Below, in pieces: positions 26,087 to 33,917 of a stretch of 64,000 bases of DNA. The translations under genes were made by a program, and so were the position numbers. Under the pieces are notes generated by a model. That model saw only the letters and a program-made list of their open reading frames with translations. It did not search any database and had not been told where the DNA came from. Every line of letters begins with the position of its first letter. Position 1 is the stretch's first letter. Source of the DNA: JACVRW01 sp963751105 (GTDB lineage Bacteria > Actinomycetota > Thermoleophilia > Solirubrobacterales > Thermoleophilaceae); contig CAVVTG010000002.1 of assembly GCA_963751105.1 (NCBI GenBank), positions 1,302,001 through 1,366,000 on the forward strand. The letters are read 5' to 3'.

Positions 26087-26440
26087 GTGAGAAGCCGGAC
26101 GCTGAACGTCAATGAGTTCGCGTTGGAGGGGCTCGAGCGGAGCGCTGAGCTGGAGGGCGTGCCGGCGGCGATCCTGGTGCGGTCCGCGGTGCTCTACTAC
26201 CTCTCGGAGCGCGACAGCGGCCGTACAGCGTGGGCCTATCCCGGCTTCGCGCGCGGCGAGCGAGCGGAGGGTCGGGAGGTGAAGGTGGACGAGGAGATCG
26301 CCGCGGCACTCGGGGAGGAGGCCGACCGGCAGGAGGTCGAGCCCTCGGAGCTGGCGAGCCATGCCTGCCTGTACCTCCTGGCCGACCTCGACAGCGGGCT
26401 TCTGGCGGGCCGGCTCGCGAGCATCCTCGAAGAGGGCTAG
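26087..26440 (+). CDS. Tandem ribbon-helix-helix-like small protein
   Basis: The 117-residue product looks like two RHH (CopG/MetJ-type) units in one chain. Unit 1 (residues about 3-45) has strand RTLNVNEFA, helix LEGLERSAELEGV, then PAAILVRSAVLYYLSERDSG. Unit 2 (residues about 60-110) has EVKVDEEIA, ALGEEADRQEV, then EPSELASHACLYLLADLDSG. RHH proteins bind DNA as dimers, so a single chain with two units could act as a built-in dimer. The paralogue at 29377 has the same layout, and both end in a DLDSG segment. The two flank the LuxR giant. A GTG start at 26087 follows ggggaag. The RHH call is from pattern only. Confidence 0.65.
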   Translation: MRSRTLNVNEFALEGLERSAELEGVPAAILVRSAVLYYLSERDSGRTAWAYPGFARGERAEGREVKVDEEIAAALGEEADRQEVEPSELASHACLYLLADLDSGLLAGRLASILEEG

Positions 26441-26504
26441 ACAATCCGCATCCCGCGCTTGCGCGGTTTGCGAGGCGCGCCTACTCTGGAACGCAGGTGC
26501 GGGC

Positions 26505-29321
26505 TTGGAAAGACTTCTCCTAGCGGACGAAACATCCCCTGGGCTGATTGAACGCGAGGCGCCGCTCGAGCGCGTGGCCACGGCCGTGCGCGAGGCGCGC
26601 GGCGGACGCGGCTCGGTCACCCTGATCCAGGGCGCTTCCGGCCTCGGCAAGAGCGCCGTGCTGGCGGTTGCGCGCGCACAGGCGGCCCGTGAATCGCTCG
26701 AGGTGCTCGCTGCCGCTGGGCGCCGGAGAGAGCAGGACTTCGGCCTCGGGGTGGTGCTCCAGCTGTTCGAGAGGCGCCTTGCCGCATCGGACGCACGGGA
26801 GCGCGGCCTTCTCCTCTCAGACGACGCGGGCGAGGTCACGCTCCTGCTCGACTCCACGCCGGTCCGGCCGGTGCCGGGCTCCTCCTTCGACATCGTTCAC
26901 GGTCTCTACCGCCTGTGCGTGCACCTCAGCGCGATCCGCCCGTTCCTGATCGCGGTGGACGACGCCGACCTGGCGGATGCCGCAAGCCTCGAGTTCCTGC
27001 TCTACCTGTCCCAGCGCCTGGACGATCTGCCGCTGGCGGTGGTGCTCACCCTGGGCTCGGTGGCCCGGCCCAACCTCTCGCCGCTGCTGGCAGAGCTCTC
27101 CCGCGGTCCCTCCACCCGCCGTCACGTCCTGGCGCCGCTGACCCTCGAGGGCACGACCCGGCTGGTGCGCGAGCGCCGGCTGGCCGCCTCCGACGAGACG
27201 TGCCAAGCCGTGCACGAAGCCGGTGCCGGCAACCTGTTCGTGGTCGAGGAGCTGTGCGCTGCAGCCGACGCCGATGACACGAGCCCTGCCGGCGCCGAGC
27301 TTCCGGAGCCACCGGCCGCCGTGGGCGAATGGGCCCTCGCGCGGGCGGCGACGGTCGACCAGCGCGCCCCGGGGCTCCTCATCGCCGCCGCGGTTGTGGG
27401 TCGCGAGGCAGAGCTCAGGCACGTCGCCGCTCTGGCGGGGCTCGAGATCGAGCTGGCGGCCCGCATGGTCGACGACCTCGCGGAGATCGGGCTGCTGAGC
27501 GCAGGCCAGCGCGTGCGCTTCATTCATCCCGCGGTGAGCGCTTCGCTGCAAACCGGCCTTCCCGCGGGAGATTCCGCCACGCGGCACCTGCGCGCGGCGG
27601 AGCTGCTCGTGGCCGAGGATGCTTCCCCCGAGCTGGTGGCCGCCCACCTGCTCCACTCTCCCTGCGCCGGCAACGCCTGGGCGGTCGATTCGCTCACCGC
27701 GGCGGCCGCGGTGGCCCTCGGCCGAGGCGTGCCGGCCGACGCCGTGCGCTACCTGCGGCGGGCTCTCGAGGAACCGCCGTCGCGCACGGCGCGCGCACAC
27801 GTGGTGCTAGAGCTGGGCCGGGCCGAGGCCACTGCCGGAGAGCCTCAGGCGGTCGTGCGTCTTCAGGATGCCGGCCGGCATGTGCACGAGGCGCCCGAGG
27901 GTGCTCGCGCCGCGCTCGAGACAGGCCGCGCCCTCTTCGCGCTGGGCAAGCCGCTGGAGGCGATGAGCGTCTTCGAGCGCGGGCTCGATCACCCCGCCAA
28001 CGGCGATCAGGAGGTGGTGGCGCGCCTCCGGGCCGCACACACCACCTCGCTGTGGCTGACGGGACAGACCGAACCCCTTGACCCGGCACAGGCTCCCGCC
28101 GTGGGCGACAGCGCGGGCGACCGCGCGCTGTTGGCCCTGCATGCCATGGAGACGGCGGTACGCGGCGTCAGCGCCGGGCTGGCCATCGAGCTGGCCACGC
28201 GGGCCCTCGATCGCGGCGCGCTCCTCGACGACGAGACCGCTGACGGCCTGACCTACTACCTCGCCGCCGGCGCCCTGGTGATCGCGGGCGACCTCGCCAC
28301 CGCCGAGGCGGCGCTCACGGCCGCGGTGGAGGATGCCCGCTCGCGGGGCTCGGTGCTGGGATTCGCCACGGCCTCGCACATCCGGGCCATGGCCATCCTG
28401 ATGCGCGGACGCGTGGCCGACGCTGCGGGCGACGCCCGTCACGCCCTGGCGGTCGAGCATCACGGCTGGCGCCTGGACCTGGGAGGAGCCCGTCTGGTGC
28501 TGGCCAACAGCCTCATCGAGAGCGGCGACCTCAAGGGCGCCCGGCGTCAGATCGGCGAGGCCGAGACCGGCTCACAGCCCAGCGACCCCACCCGCCTCGC
28601 ACTGCTCACCACTCGCGGCCGCCTGAGCTCGGCGGAGGGAGACCAGCGAGCCGCTCTGGCTGACTTCCTGGCCTGTGGCGACCTGGACGAGCGATCCGGC
28701 GCCGGCAATCCCGCGGTGGCTCCCTGGCGCTCGGACGCCGCGATCTCGTACGCGGCGCTGGGCCAGACCGAAGAGGCGGAGCGTCTGGCCGCAGCCGAGC
28801 TCGAGCTGGCCGAATCGTTCGGTGCGCCGGGAGCGATTGGAAGGACTCTGCGCGCCCTGGGCACCATCCGTGAGCCCGAGCGAGGGCTCAAAGCTCTCGA
28901 GGAGGCCGTGGATCGCCTCGATTCTTCCCAGAACGCCCTCGAACGTGCCCGGGCACTGGTGGACTTCGGGGCGGCGCTGCGCCGCTCCGGCCGCCGCCGC
29001 GAAGCGCGCGAGCCGCTCCGGCACGGGCTCGACCTGGCCAAGCGCTGCGGCGCGCTGCCGCTGACCGAGCGGGCCATGCGCGAAGCCAAGGTTGCCGGTG
29101 CCCGGCCGCGCCGCACGGCGATGTACGGCCTCGACTCGCTCACCGCGCGCGAGCGGCAGACGGCTGCCCTGGCCGCGGAGGGAATGTCCAACCGCGACAT
29201 CGCCGAGACACTCGTCGTGACGGTGAAGACGGTGGAGTGGCACCTCAAGCACTCGTACCGCAAGCTCGGGATCAGCTCCCGCGACAAGCTGAGCGAGATC
29301 TTCGACGCGGACACGCGTTGA
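26505..29321 (+). CDS. Large ATP-binding LuxR-family (LAL) transcriptional regulator
   Basis: This 938-residue protein has the LAL layout. An N-terminal AAA/STAND ATPase domain has Walker A GASGLGKSAVL (about residue 43) and Walker B PFLIAVDDAD (about 146). A long helical, TPR-like middle (about 400-860) and a C-terminal LuxR helix-turn-helix follow (LTARERQTAALAAEGMSNRD, about 879 onward, then VTVKTVEWHLKHSYRKLG). LAL proteins (MalT-like) activate transcription after ligand and ATP binding. The start is likely the TTG at 26505, just before the ATPase domain; the frame is open upstream but runs through the previous gene. It is flanked on both sides by tandem-RHH-like genes. Confidence 0.9.
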   Translation: MERLLLADETSPGLIEREAPLERVATAVREARGGRGSVTLIQGASGLGKSAVLAVARAQAARESLEVLAAAGRRREQDFGLGVVLQLFERRLAASDARERGLLLSDDAGEVTLLLDSTPVRPVPGSSFDIVHGLYRLCVHLSAIRPFLIAVDDADLADAASLEFLLYLSQRLDDLPLAVVLTLGSVARPNLSPLLAELSRGPSTRRHVLAPLTLEGTTRLVRERRLAASDETCQAVHEAGAGNLFVVEELCAAADADDTSPAGAELPEPPAAVGEWALARAATVDQRAPGLLIAAAVVGREAELRHVAALAGLEIELAARMVDDLAEIGLLSAGQRVRFIHPAVSASLQTGLPAGDSATRHLRAAELLVAEDASPELVAAHLLHSPCAGNAWAVDSLTAAAAVALGRGVPADAVRYLRRALEEPPSRTARAHVVLELGRAEATAGEPQAVVRLQDAGRHVHEAPEGARAALETGRALFALGKPLEAMSVFERGLDHPANGDQEVVARLRAAHTTSLWLTGQTEPLDPAQAPAVGDSAGDRALLALHAMETAVRGVSAGLAIELATRALDRGALLDDETADGLTYYLAAGALVIAGDLATAEAALTAAVEDARSRGSVLGFATASHIRAMAILMRGRVADAAGDARHALAVEHHGWRLDLGGARLVLANSLIESGDLKGARRQIGEAETGSQPSDPTRLALLTTRGRLSSAEGDQRAALADFLACGDLDERSGAGNPAVAPWRSDAAISYAALGQTEEAERLAAAELELAESFGAPGAIGRTLRALGTIREPERGLKALEEAVDRLDSSQNALERARALVDFGAALRRSGRRREAREPLRHGLDLAKRCGALPLTERAMREAKVAGARPRRTAMYGLDSLTARERQTAALAAEGMSNRDIAETLVVTVKTVEWHLKHSYRKLGISSRDKLSEIFDADTR

Positions 29322-29352
29322 GGATCCCGCGCGCGGGCTAAAGCCGGGATCC
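29322..29352. terminator. Hairpin after the LAL regulator
   Basis: Arms ggatcccg (29322-29329) and cgggatcc (29345-29352) pair perfectly, and an inner ggct/agcc pairing extends the stem. It begins immediately after the stop codon. No T-run follows. Confidence 0.6.
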
Positions 29353-29376
29353 ATTCGCTCCGATAAGGAGCGGAGA

Positions 29377-29760
29377 ATGGATCTATTGCGCAACAGCCAG
29401 ACTACGAGCCGTACTGTCTCGCTACCGCTTCAGGGGTTTGCCCGCGAGGCCGTTGACGCGCTCACCGACAATCACGACATCTCGCCTTCGCACTTCGTGC
29501 AGTGCGCGTTGGAGCACCATCTCGAGCGGCCCGAGCCCCGGCGGGAGGGTCAGAGCCTCCCGCCCTTCGGGTCGACCCCGTCGGCGGACGACCTCGAGGT
29601 CACCGTCGTCCTTTCCCGTTCATCGTGGGAGGCCGTGGCGCTCGAATGCGAGCTCGAAAGCGTTTCGATCGAGCGCCTGCTCGAGCACGCCGTGCTGTCC
29701 CTGGTCGCGGACCTGGACTCCGGGCGCGTGGCCGTCCGGATCGCCGCGAAGCTCTGCTGA
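29377..29760 (+). CDS. Tandem ribbon-helix-helix-like small protein, paralogue
   Basis: The 127-residue product repeats the two-unit layout of the 26087 gene. Unit 1 (residues about 11-50) is SRTVSLPLQGF, AREAVDALTDNHDI, SPSHFVQCALEHHLERPE. Unit 2 (residues about 73-122) is LEVTVVLSRSS, WEAVALECELESV, SIERLLEHAVLSLVADLDSG. The shared tail LVADLDSG is nearly the LLADLDSG of its paralogue. The ATG at 29377 follows aaggagcggag. It probably binds DNA or another RHH chain. The gene ends at a hairpin abutting the convergent sigma-factor gene. Confidence 0.65.
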   Translation: MDLLRNSQTTSRTVSLPLQGFAREAVDALTDNHDISPSHFVQCALEHHLERPEPRREGQSLPPFGSTPSADDLEVTVVLSRSSWEAVALECELESVSIERLLEHAVLSLVADLDSGRVAVRIAAKLC

Positions 29761-29769
29761 GGAGAGGGA

Positions 29770-29788
29770 GCCGGGCGGAACGCCCGGC
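29770..29788. terminator. Bidirectional hairpin terminator
   Basis: gccgggcg (29770-29777) pairs perfectly with cgcccggc (29781-29788) around the loop gaa. It lies between two convergent stops and touches the stop of the sigma-factor gene. Confidence 0.75.
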
Positions 29789-30382
29789 CTAGCCGGCGCG
29801 GGCGGAGATGACCGGCGCCGCCTCCAGCTCGCGCAGCGCCTCCTGCAGCGCACCGCGGCCGCGGTGGTGAAGCCCGTGCACTGAGCCCTCGGTCTTTCCG
29901 AGCCGCTCGGCGATCTCGCCCGGGGACAGCCCCGCGATGTGCCTGAGCACCAGCACCTCGCGCTGCTCTGCCGGCAGCCGGCGCAGGGCGTCGCGCAGGC
30001 ACTGAGAGCGCTCGAAGCCGATCTGCTCGTGACCGTCGTCGTCCACGCGGACCTCCTCGAAGGGAATCTGCCGGCGGGCGCGGATGTGGTCGAGTGCCAC
30101 GTTGCGGGCCACCCGCAGGATCCAGGCGGCGAACGGGACCTCACGCTGCTCGTAGCGGTGAATCGCCGTCATCAGCTTGGCGAACACGTTCTGCGTGATG
30201 TCCTCGGCCTCGTGAGAGTCCCGGACGATGCTGCGCACGTAGCCGCAGACGTCGTCGGCGAAGCGCACGTAGAGGAAGTGGAGCGCGGTCTGGTCGCCTT
30301 CCTTGGCGCGGGCCACGGCCTGGGCGACCAGGGCCGTGTCCTTGCTCCTGTCATCGTTGCTTCGGGCGAAGCGTGTGTTCAT
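29789..30382 (-). CDS. RNA polymerase sigma factor, sigma-70 family (ECF-like)
   Basis: The 197-residue protein has region 2 (residues about 35-105, with EAEDITQNVFAKLMTAIHRY and AAWILRVARNVALDHIRAR) and region 4 (residues about 130-182, LPAEQREVLVLRHIAGLSPG and EIAERLGKTEGSVHGLHHRG). The two-region size is that of ECF sigma factors. No anti-sigma gene is adjacent; the neighbours are a tandem-RHH gene (convergent) and a polysaccharide gene (upstream). What it controls is unknown. Confidence 0.9.
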   Translation of the reverse strand: MNTRFARSNDDRSKDTALVAQAVARAKEGDQTALHFLYVRFADDVCGYVRSIVRDSHEAEDITQNVFAKLMTAIHRYEQREVPFAAWILRVARNVALDHIRARRQIPFEEVRVDDDGHEQIGFERSQCLRDALRRLPAEQREVLVLRHIAGLSPGEIAERLGKTEGSVHGLHHRGRGALQEALRELEAAPVISARAG

Positions 30383-30440
30383 GAGGCCTTTCCAAAGGGG
30401 CGCGTATGGGACACGCGGGCGGCGTTAGGGGATTGCACGA

Positions 30441-30473
30441 CCCTAGGTGCGGTCTCGATTGGCCGCACTAGGG
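30441..30473. terminator. Hairpin between the nucleotidyltransferase-like and sigma-factor genes
   Basis: ccctaggtgcgg (30441-30452) pairs with ccgcactaggg (30463-30473) with one bulged base around a 10-base loop. It is downstream of the 30526 stop and 59 bases upstream of the sigma-factor start on the minus strand, so it may end the first transcript or form an operator or leader structure for the second. No T-run follows. Confidence 0.5.
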
Positions 30474-30525
30474 GCGGTACCCCAGTGTTTTCAGTACGCA
30501 GGCGAGAACCGTGCGTTCAGGCCGC

Positions 30526-31527
30526 TCAGGCGAGGGAGACTTCGGCGCCTTCGCCGACGTTGAGCCTCATCGCTCGCGGCAGCCGGAAGTCTCGGAACAC
30601 CCTGGCGTTGGCCCCGACCACGCTGGCCTCGAGTCGCCCTCCGAGGTGGGTCACGGAGGCTCCTCTGAGAATGATCGAGTACTCGATCTCGGCCCCCTCC
30701 ACCAGGACGTCCTCTCCGATGGACGTATACGGCCCGACGTAGGCGTCGCGGAGGCGGGCCCCGGCCGCGATCACGGCCGGACCGCGCACGATGCTCGATT
30801 CGAGCTGCGCCGTGGGATGTATGGACACCGGTCCCTGAATCTGCGTATCCGCAAGCCGGGCCTCGACCGGGCTTCCCTTGAGGCCCTCGAGCACGAAGCG
30901 GTTGGCCTCCAGCAGCACATCCGGGCCGGGGTTGAAACGCCACCAGTCGCCCACCTGGCGAAGCTCGACCCGTCCACCGAGCTCGGCGAGCGTCTCGATG
31001 CCGCAGGCGACGTCGGTCTCGTTGCTGCCGGTGGTGGGGAGCTCGCTCAGGGCGCCGAGAGAGCCCGCGCCGAACACCCACACTCCGGCCGCTGAGCCCT
31101 CGCCTGTCTCCTTGCGGAGCGGGGCGAGCGGGACGACCGTGTCGTCGTGCCCGGATTCCCGCACGAGCACGGTGGATCCGTTGTCGGGGGTCGGCGCCTG
31201 GAGCAGGTGGCTGAGGCATTCTCGGTTGAGGCTGTCGCCGAGGTGCAGAATGAACGGATCTCGCCCGACGAAGCCCTCGAGGTCCGCCAACGCAGCCGGC
31301 AGGCCGCCGTCATCGTCGTGCTCGACGCACGTGAGCTGGACGTCGGTGGCGCAGCTCTGGGCCAGCTCGTGCTCAACCCTGGCGATGACCGAGGACTGCG
31401 CAGCGACCGTGGCACGACGGACGCCGGCCTCGGCCAGGGCGTCCAGCGCGTGGACCACGAGCGGCCGGTTGGCTACGGGGAGCAGTACCGACGGCTCGCT
31501 GGCCATGACGATCGCCTTGTCGACCAT
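30526..31527 (-). CDS. Nucleotidyltransferase-like protein with left-handed beta-helix, catalytic motif missing
   Basis: The 333-residue protein resembles sugar-nucleotide pyrophosphorylases: a Rossmann-like N-terminal domain with LLPVANRPLVVHALDAL and a C-terminal hexapeptide left-handed beta-helix (residues about 235-320, VSIHPTAQLESSIVRGP). The signature loop that binds the NTP, normally G-x-G-T-R-L-x-P followed by a Lys, is absent: the N-terminus reads VDKAIVMASEPSVLLPVANR. The first DGD-type metal motif is HLGDS. I infer a pseudoenzyme or regulator derived from a GlmU/RmlA-like enzyme. It lies downstream of the initiating glycosylphosphotransferase on the same strand. Confidence 0.78.
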   Translation of the reverse strand: MVDKAIVMASEPSVLLPVANRPLVVHALDALAEAGVRRATVAAQSSVIARVEHELAQSCATDVQLTCVEHDDDGGLPAALADLEGFVGRDPFILHLGDSLNRECLSHLLQAPTPDNGSTVLVRESGHDDTVVPLAPLRKETGEGSAAGVWVFGAGSLGALSELPTTGSNETDVACGIETLAELGGRVELRQVGDWWRFNPGPDVLLEANRFVLEGLKGSPVEARLADTQIQGPVSIHPTAQLESSIVRGPAVIAAGARLRDAYVGPYTSIGEDVLVEGAEIEYSIILRGASVTHLGGRLEASVVGANARVFRDFRLPRAMRLNVGEGAEVSLA

Positions 31528-31624
31528 TGCTTGACCAACGCCCCGGTGCTGCCGGATCTTCGAAATGGCGTGTGGGTTTCGGTGCTCGGGGGGCGGAATT
31601 TCGGACTACCCTCCGGAGGGAGGA

Positions 31625-33166
31625 TCAGTAGGCGCCGTTGCCGCGCAGGACAGCCGAGGCCGTCCTGATGACCAGCTTGACGTCCAGCCACAGCGACCAG
31701 TTCGTCACGTACAGATAGTCGAGGTTCACCATCTGCTCGAACGGGATGTCCGAGCGGCCATGGGCCTGCCACAGGCCGGTGAGGCCGGGGGCCAGCGACA
31801 GCCGGCGACGGAAGCGGCCCTCGATCTGGCGGTCCTCCGTCTCGATCAGAGGTCGCGGACCGACGAAGCTCATCTCGCCGCGCAGGATGTTGAGGAGCTG
31901 GGGCATCTCGTCCAGCGAGGAGCGCCGCAGAAAGGCGCCCACGCGCGTGATGCGTGGGTCCTCGCGCACCTTGAACATGCCGTTGTCGTTCCCGCCGCCA
32001 TGGAAGTTCAGCGCCGCCACTTCGTCCTTGCGGCTGTCCGCATCCTCATACATGGAGCGGAACTTGACGACCTCGAAGGCCTGATCGTCGCGCCCGATCC
32101 GGCGCTGACGGAAGAACACGGGGCCGGGGGAGTCGAGCTTGATGGCGATGGCGCAGACTGCGAGCAGCGGCGCGAGCGCGATCAGCGCCAGGGTGCCGAT
32201 GACCAGGTCGAGCCCGCGCTTGAGCCGCAGCGACGAGCGCATGAGGCGGGGACGAGGCATGGTGAGGACCGGCAGGCCCTCCATCTGGTTGACCTCGAAC
32301 CTCGTGCCGACCACGTCCGACCAGCTCGGCACGAGGTCGACGTGGATCCCCAGCTCCGACAGCTCCCAGACGACCTCGACGCGCGTCCGCGACTCACTCA
32401 GCGCGGGGGTGAGCATCACCCGGTCCACGTCGAGGCGCTCGACCAGCTCGGCGATGTCGATGGCGCCTCCCAGCACCGGCACGAAGTCCAGAAGACGGTT
32501 GGCGCGCGCGGGTGCGAATCCCGATCCGGTCCCGGCCACGCAGGCCACGACGTTGATGCCCCATTCCGGATGGCGCATGATCTTCTTCAGGATCTCGGTG
32601 GCCTCGTCGTCGGGTCCGACGATGAGGGCGTTCTGCAGGTACCAGACCTGCCGCCTGGCGTACGCACGGGCGGCGGAGCGCAGGGCCATGGTGAGGATCA
32701 GGGCCAGCAGCCAGAAGAAGGCCACCTTCGTCACCCCGACCTCGAAGGGCAGCACGGCCAGGGCGATCAGGATGCTCCAGCTCCAGAGGGTGGTCATCTG
32801 GAGCACCGGCCCGATCTCGTCCGACGCGCCGTAGTCCGCGCGGTAGCTGTCGAGGTGGTAGAGCTGGTGGGCGTAGGCGAGCAGGACCCAGACGGGAACG
32901 CTCAGGGCGAGGATCGCCAGGTCTCCGAGCGCGAGGTCTCCGAAGGCGACCCTGGTAACGAGGAAGGCGACGCACAGGGCGAGGACGTCCCCGGCGAGCA
33001 ACAGTCGGCGCAGCGAGCGTGCGCGCACGTCGCCGGGACGGCCGACCGGCAGGACACGCTCGCCTCCAACCGGAAGCGGGAGCGCGGCGACCGAGGCCTG
33101 CGAACCCCCTGGCTCAGCCTCTAGCGCCAGCGCGGGCGCCGGCTCGGAACTCCGTTTGATCGCCAT
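31625..33166 (-). CDS. Polyprenyl glycosylphosphotransferase (initiating exopolysaccharide enzyme)
   Basis: The 513-residue membrane protein transfers a sugar phosphate to undecaprenyl phosphate, the first step of exopolysaccharide assembly. It has about four N-terminal membrane helices (residues 45-150), a cytoplasmic CoA-binding-like Rossmann region (about 175-300), one helix near 325-350 (GLDLVIGTLALIALAPLLAV) and the catalytic C-terminal domain with FEVVKFRSMYEDAD, RSSLDEMPQLLNILRGEMS and FVGPRPLIE. This is the PglC/WbaP-type sugar transferase domain. The ATG at 33166 is the first plausible start. It marks the start of the polysaccharide locus. Confidence 0.94.
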   Translation of the reverse strand: MAIKRSSEPAPALALEAEPGGSQASVAALPLPVGGERVLPVGRPGDVRARSLRRLLLAGDVLALCVAFLVTRVAFGDLALGDLAILALSVPVWVLLAYAHQLYHLDSYRADYGASDEIGPVLQMTTLWSWSILIALAVLPFEVGVTKVAFFWLLALILTMALRSAARAYARRQVWYLQNALIVGPDDEATEILKKIMRHPEWGINVVACVAGTGSGFAPARANRLLDFVPVLGGAIDIAELVERLDVDRVMLTPALSESRTRVEVVWELSELGIHVDLVPSWSDVVGTRFEVNQMEGLPVLTMPRPRLMRSSLRLKRGLDLVIGTLALIALAPLLAVCAIAIKLDSPGPVFFRQRRIGRDDQAFEVVKFRSMYEDADSRKDEVAALNFHGGGNDNGMFKVREDPRITRVGAFLRRSSLDEMPQLLNILRGEMSFVGPRPLIETEDRQIEGRFRRRLSLAPGLTGLWQAHGRSDIPFEQMVNLDYLYVTNWSLWLDVKLVIRTASAVLRGNGAY

Positions 33167-33244
33167 TGCCTAGGTGATGAACGTCTGGCAGCGGGGCCCG
33201 CTAGCGCGGCGGCGCGTACTAAAAAGGGGTGAGCCGAGCATCGT

Positions 33245-33877
33245 TCAGGCCGCGGGAACGTCGTCGGTGACGCTCTCGTGGAAGTCGTGGCCGAGGACCA
33301 TGTCGCCGAGGCCCCCGTCAGGATCGAAGATCATCGACGCCGCGTCGTTGCGACCGCCGGCTCCGAGCTTTCGGTAGGCCGACGACAGATGCGACTTGAC
33401 GGTGCTCTCGGCCAGGAAGAGCGTCCCGGCGATCTCGGCGTTGGTGCGCCCGGTGACGGCCAGCCGCAGCACCTCGCGCTCGCGGTGGGACAACGCCACG
33501 GGCTCCGCACCGTTCCAGAGCTTGGCCGGCATGACGGTGAGACCGGCGGCGACGGCACGCACGGCAGGAGCAAGCGCCTGCTCGAGCTCGTGCTCGAGCA
33601 CCAGCGAGTCGGCGCCGGCCTTGACCGCGCGCCGCAGGCCGAGCGCTCCGCAGAGGGGCGACACCGCAACGGTGTGCGCGATCTCGTCCTCGAGGACCGC
33701 CCTGAGACGCCGCAGCGAGATGGGCTGAGCGAGGTCCACCCCGACCACCCGCACTGTGGCGGCGGAGCGCGTGCCGTTCTGGGCGATGCTGATGCCGTCG
33801 GCGGCCAGCGCCACCACGATCCGGGACCGCAGCGTGTCTTCCGCGTCGACTGCTACCAGTAGCTCGGGTCGGTCCAC
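33245..33877 (-). CDS. LuxR-type regulator with degenerate receiver domain
   Basis: The 210-residue protein has a C-terminal LuxR helix-turn-helix (residues about 128-185: LSHREREVLRLAVTGRTNAE, IAGTLFLAESTVKSHLSSAY). The N-terminal domain has the size of a response-regulator receiver but lacks the acidic pocket at its start and the conserved Lys (the matching segment reads DSLVLEHELE). It is therefore probably not controlled by phosphorylation. It is upstream of the glycosylphosphotransferase on the same strand and may regulate the polysaccharide locus. Confidence 0.82.
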   Translation of the reverse strand: MDRPELLVAVDAEDTLRSRIVVALAADGISIAQNGTRSAATVRVVGVDLAQPISLRRLRAVLEDEIAHTVAVSPLCGALGLRRAVKAGADSLVLEHELEQALAPAVRAVAAGLTVMPAKLWNGAEPVALSHREREVLRLAVTGRTNAEIAGTLFLAESTVKSHLSSAYRKLGAGGRNDAASMIFDPDGGLGDMVLGHDFHESVTDDVPAA

Positions 33878-33917
33878 ACGTAACCAACGCCCGCCATGCC
33901 GTCTTGCTTCTGCGCCT

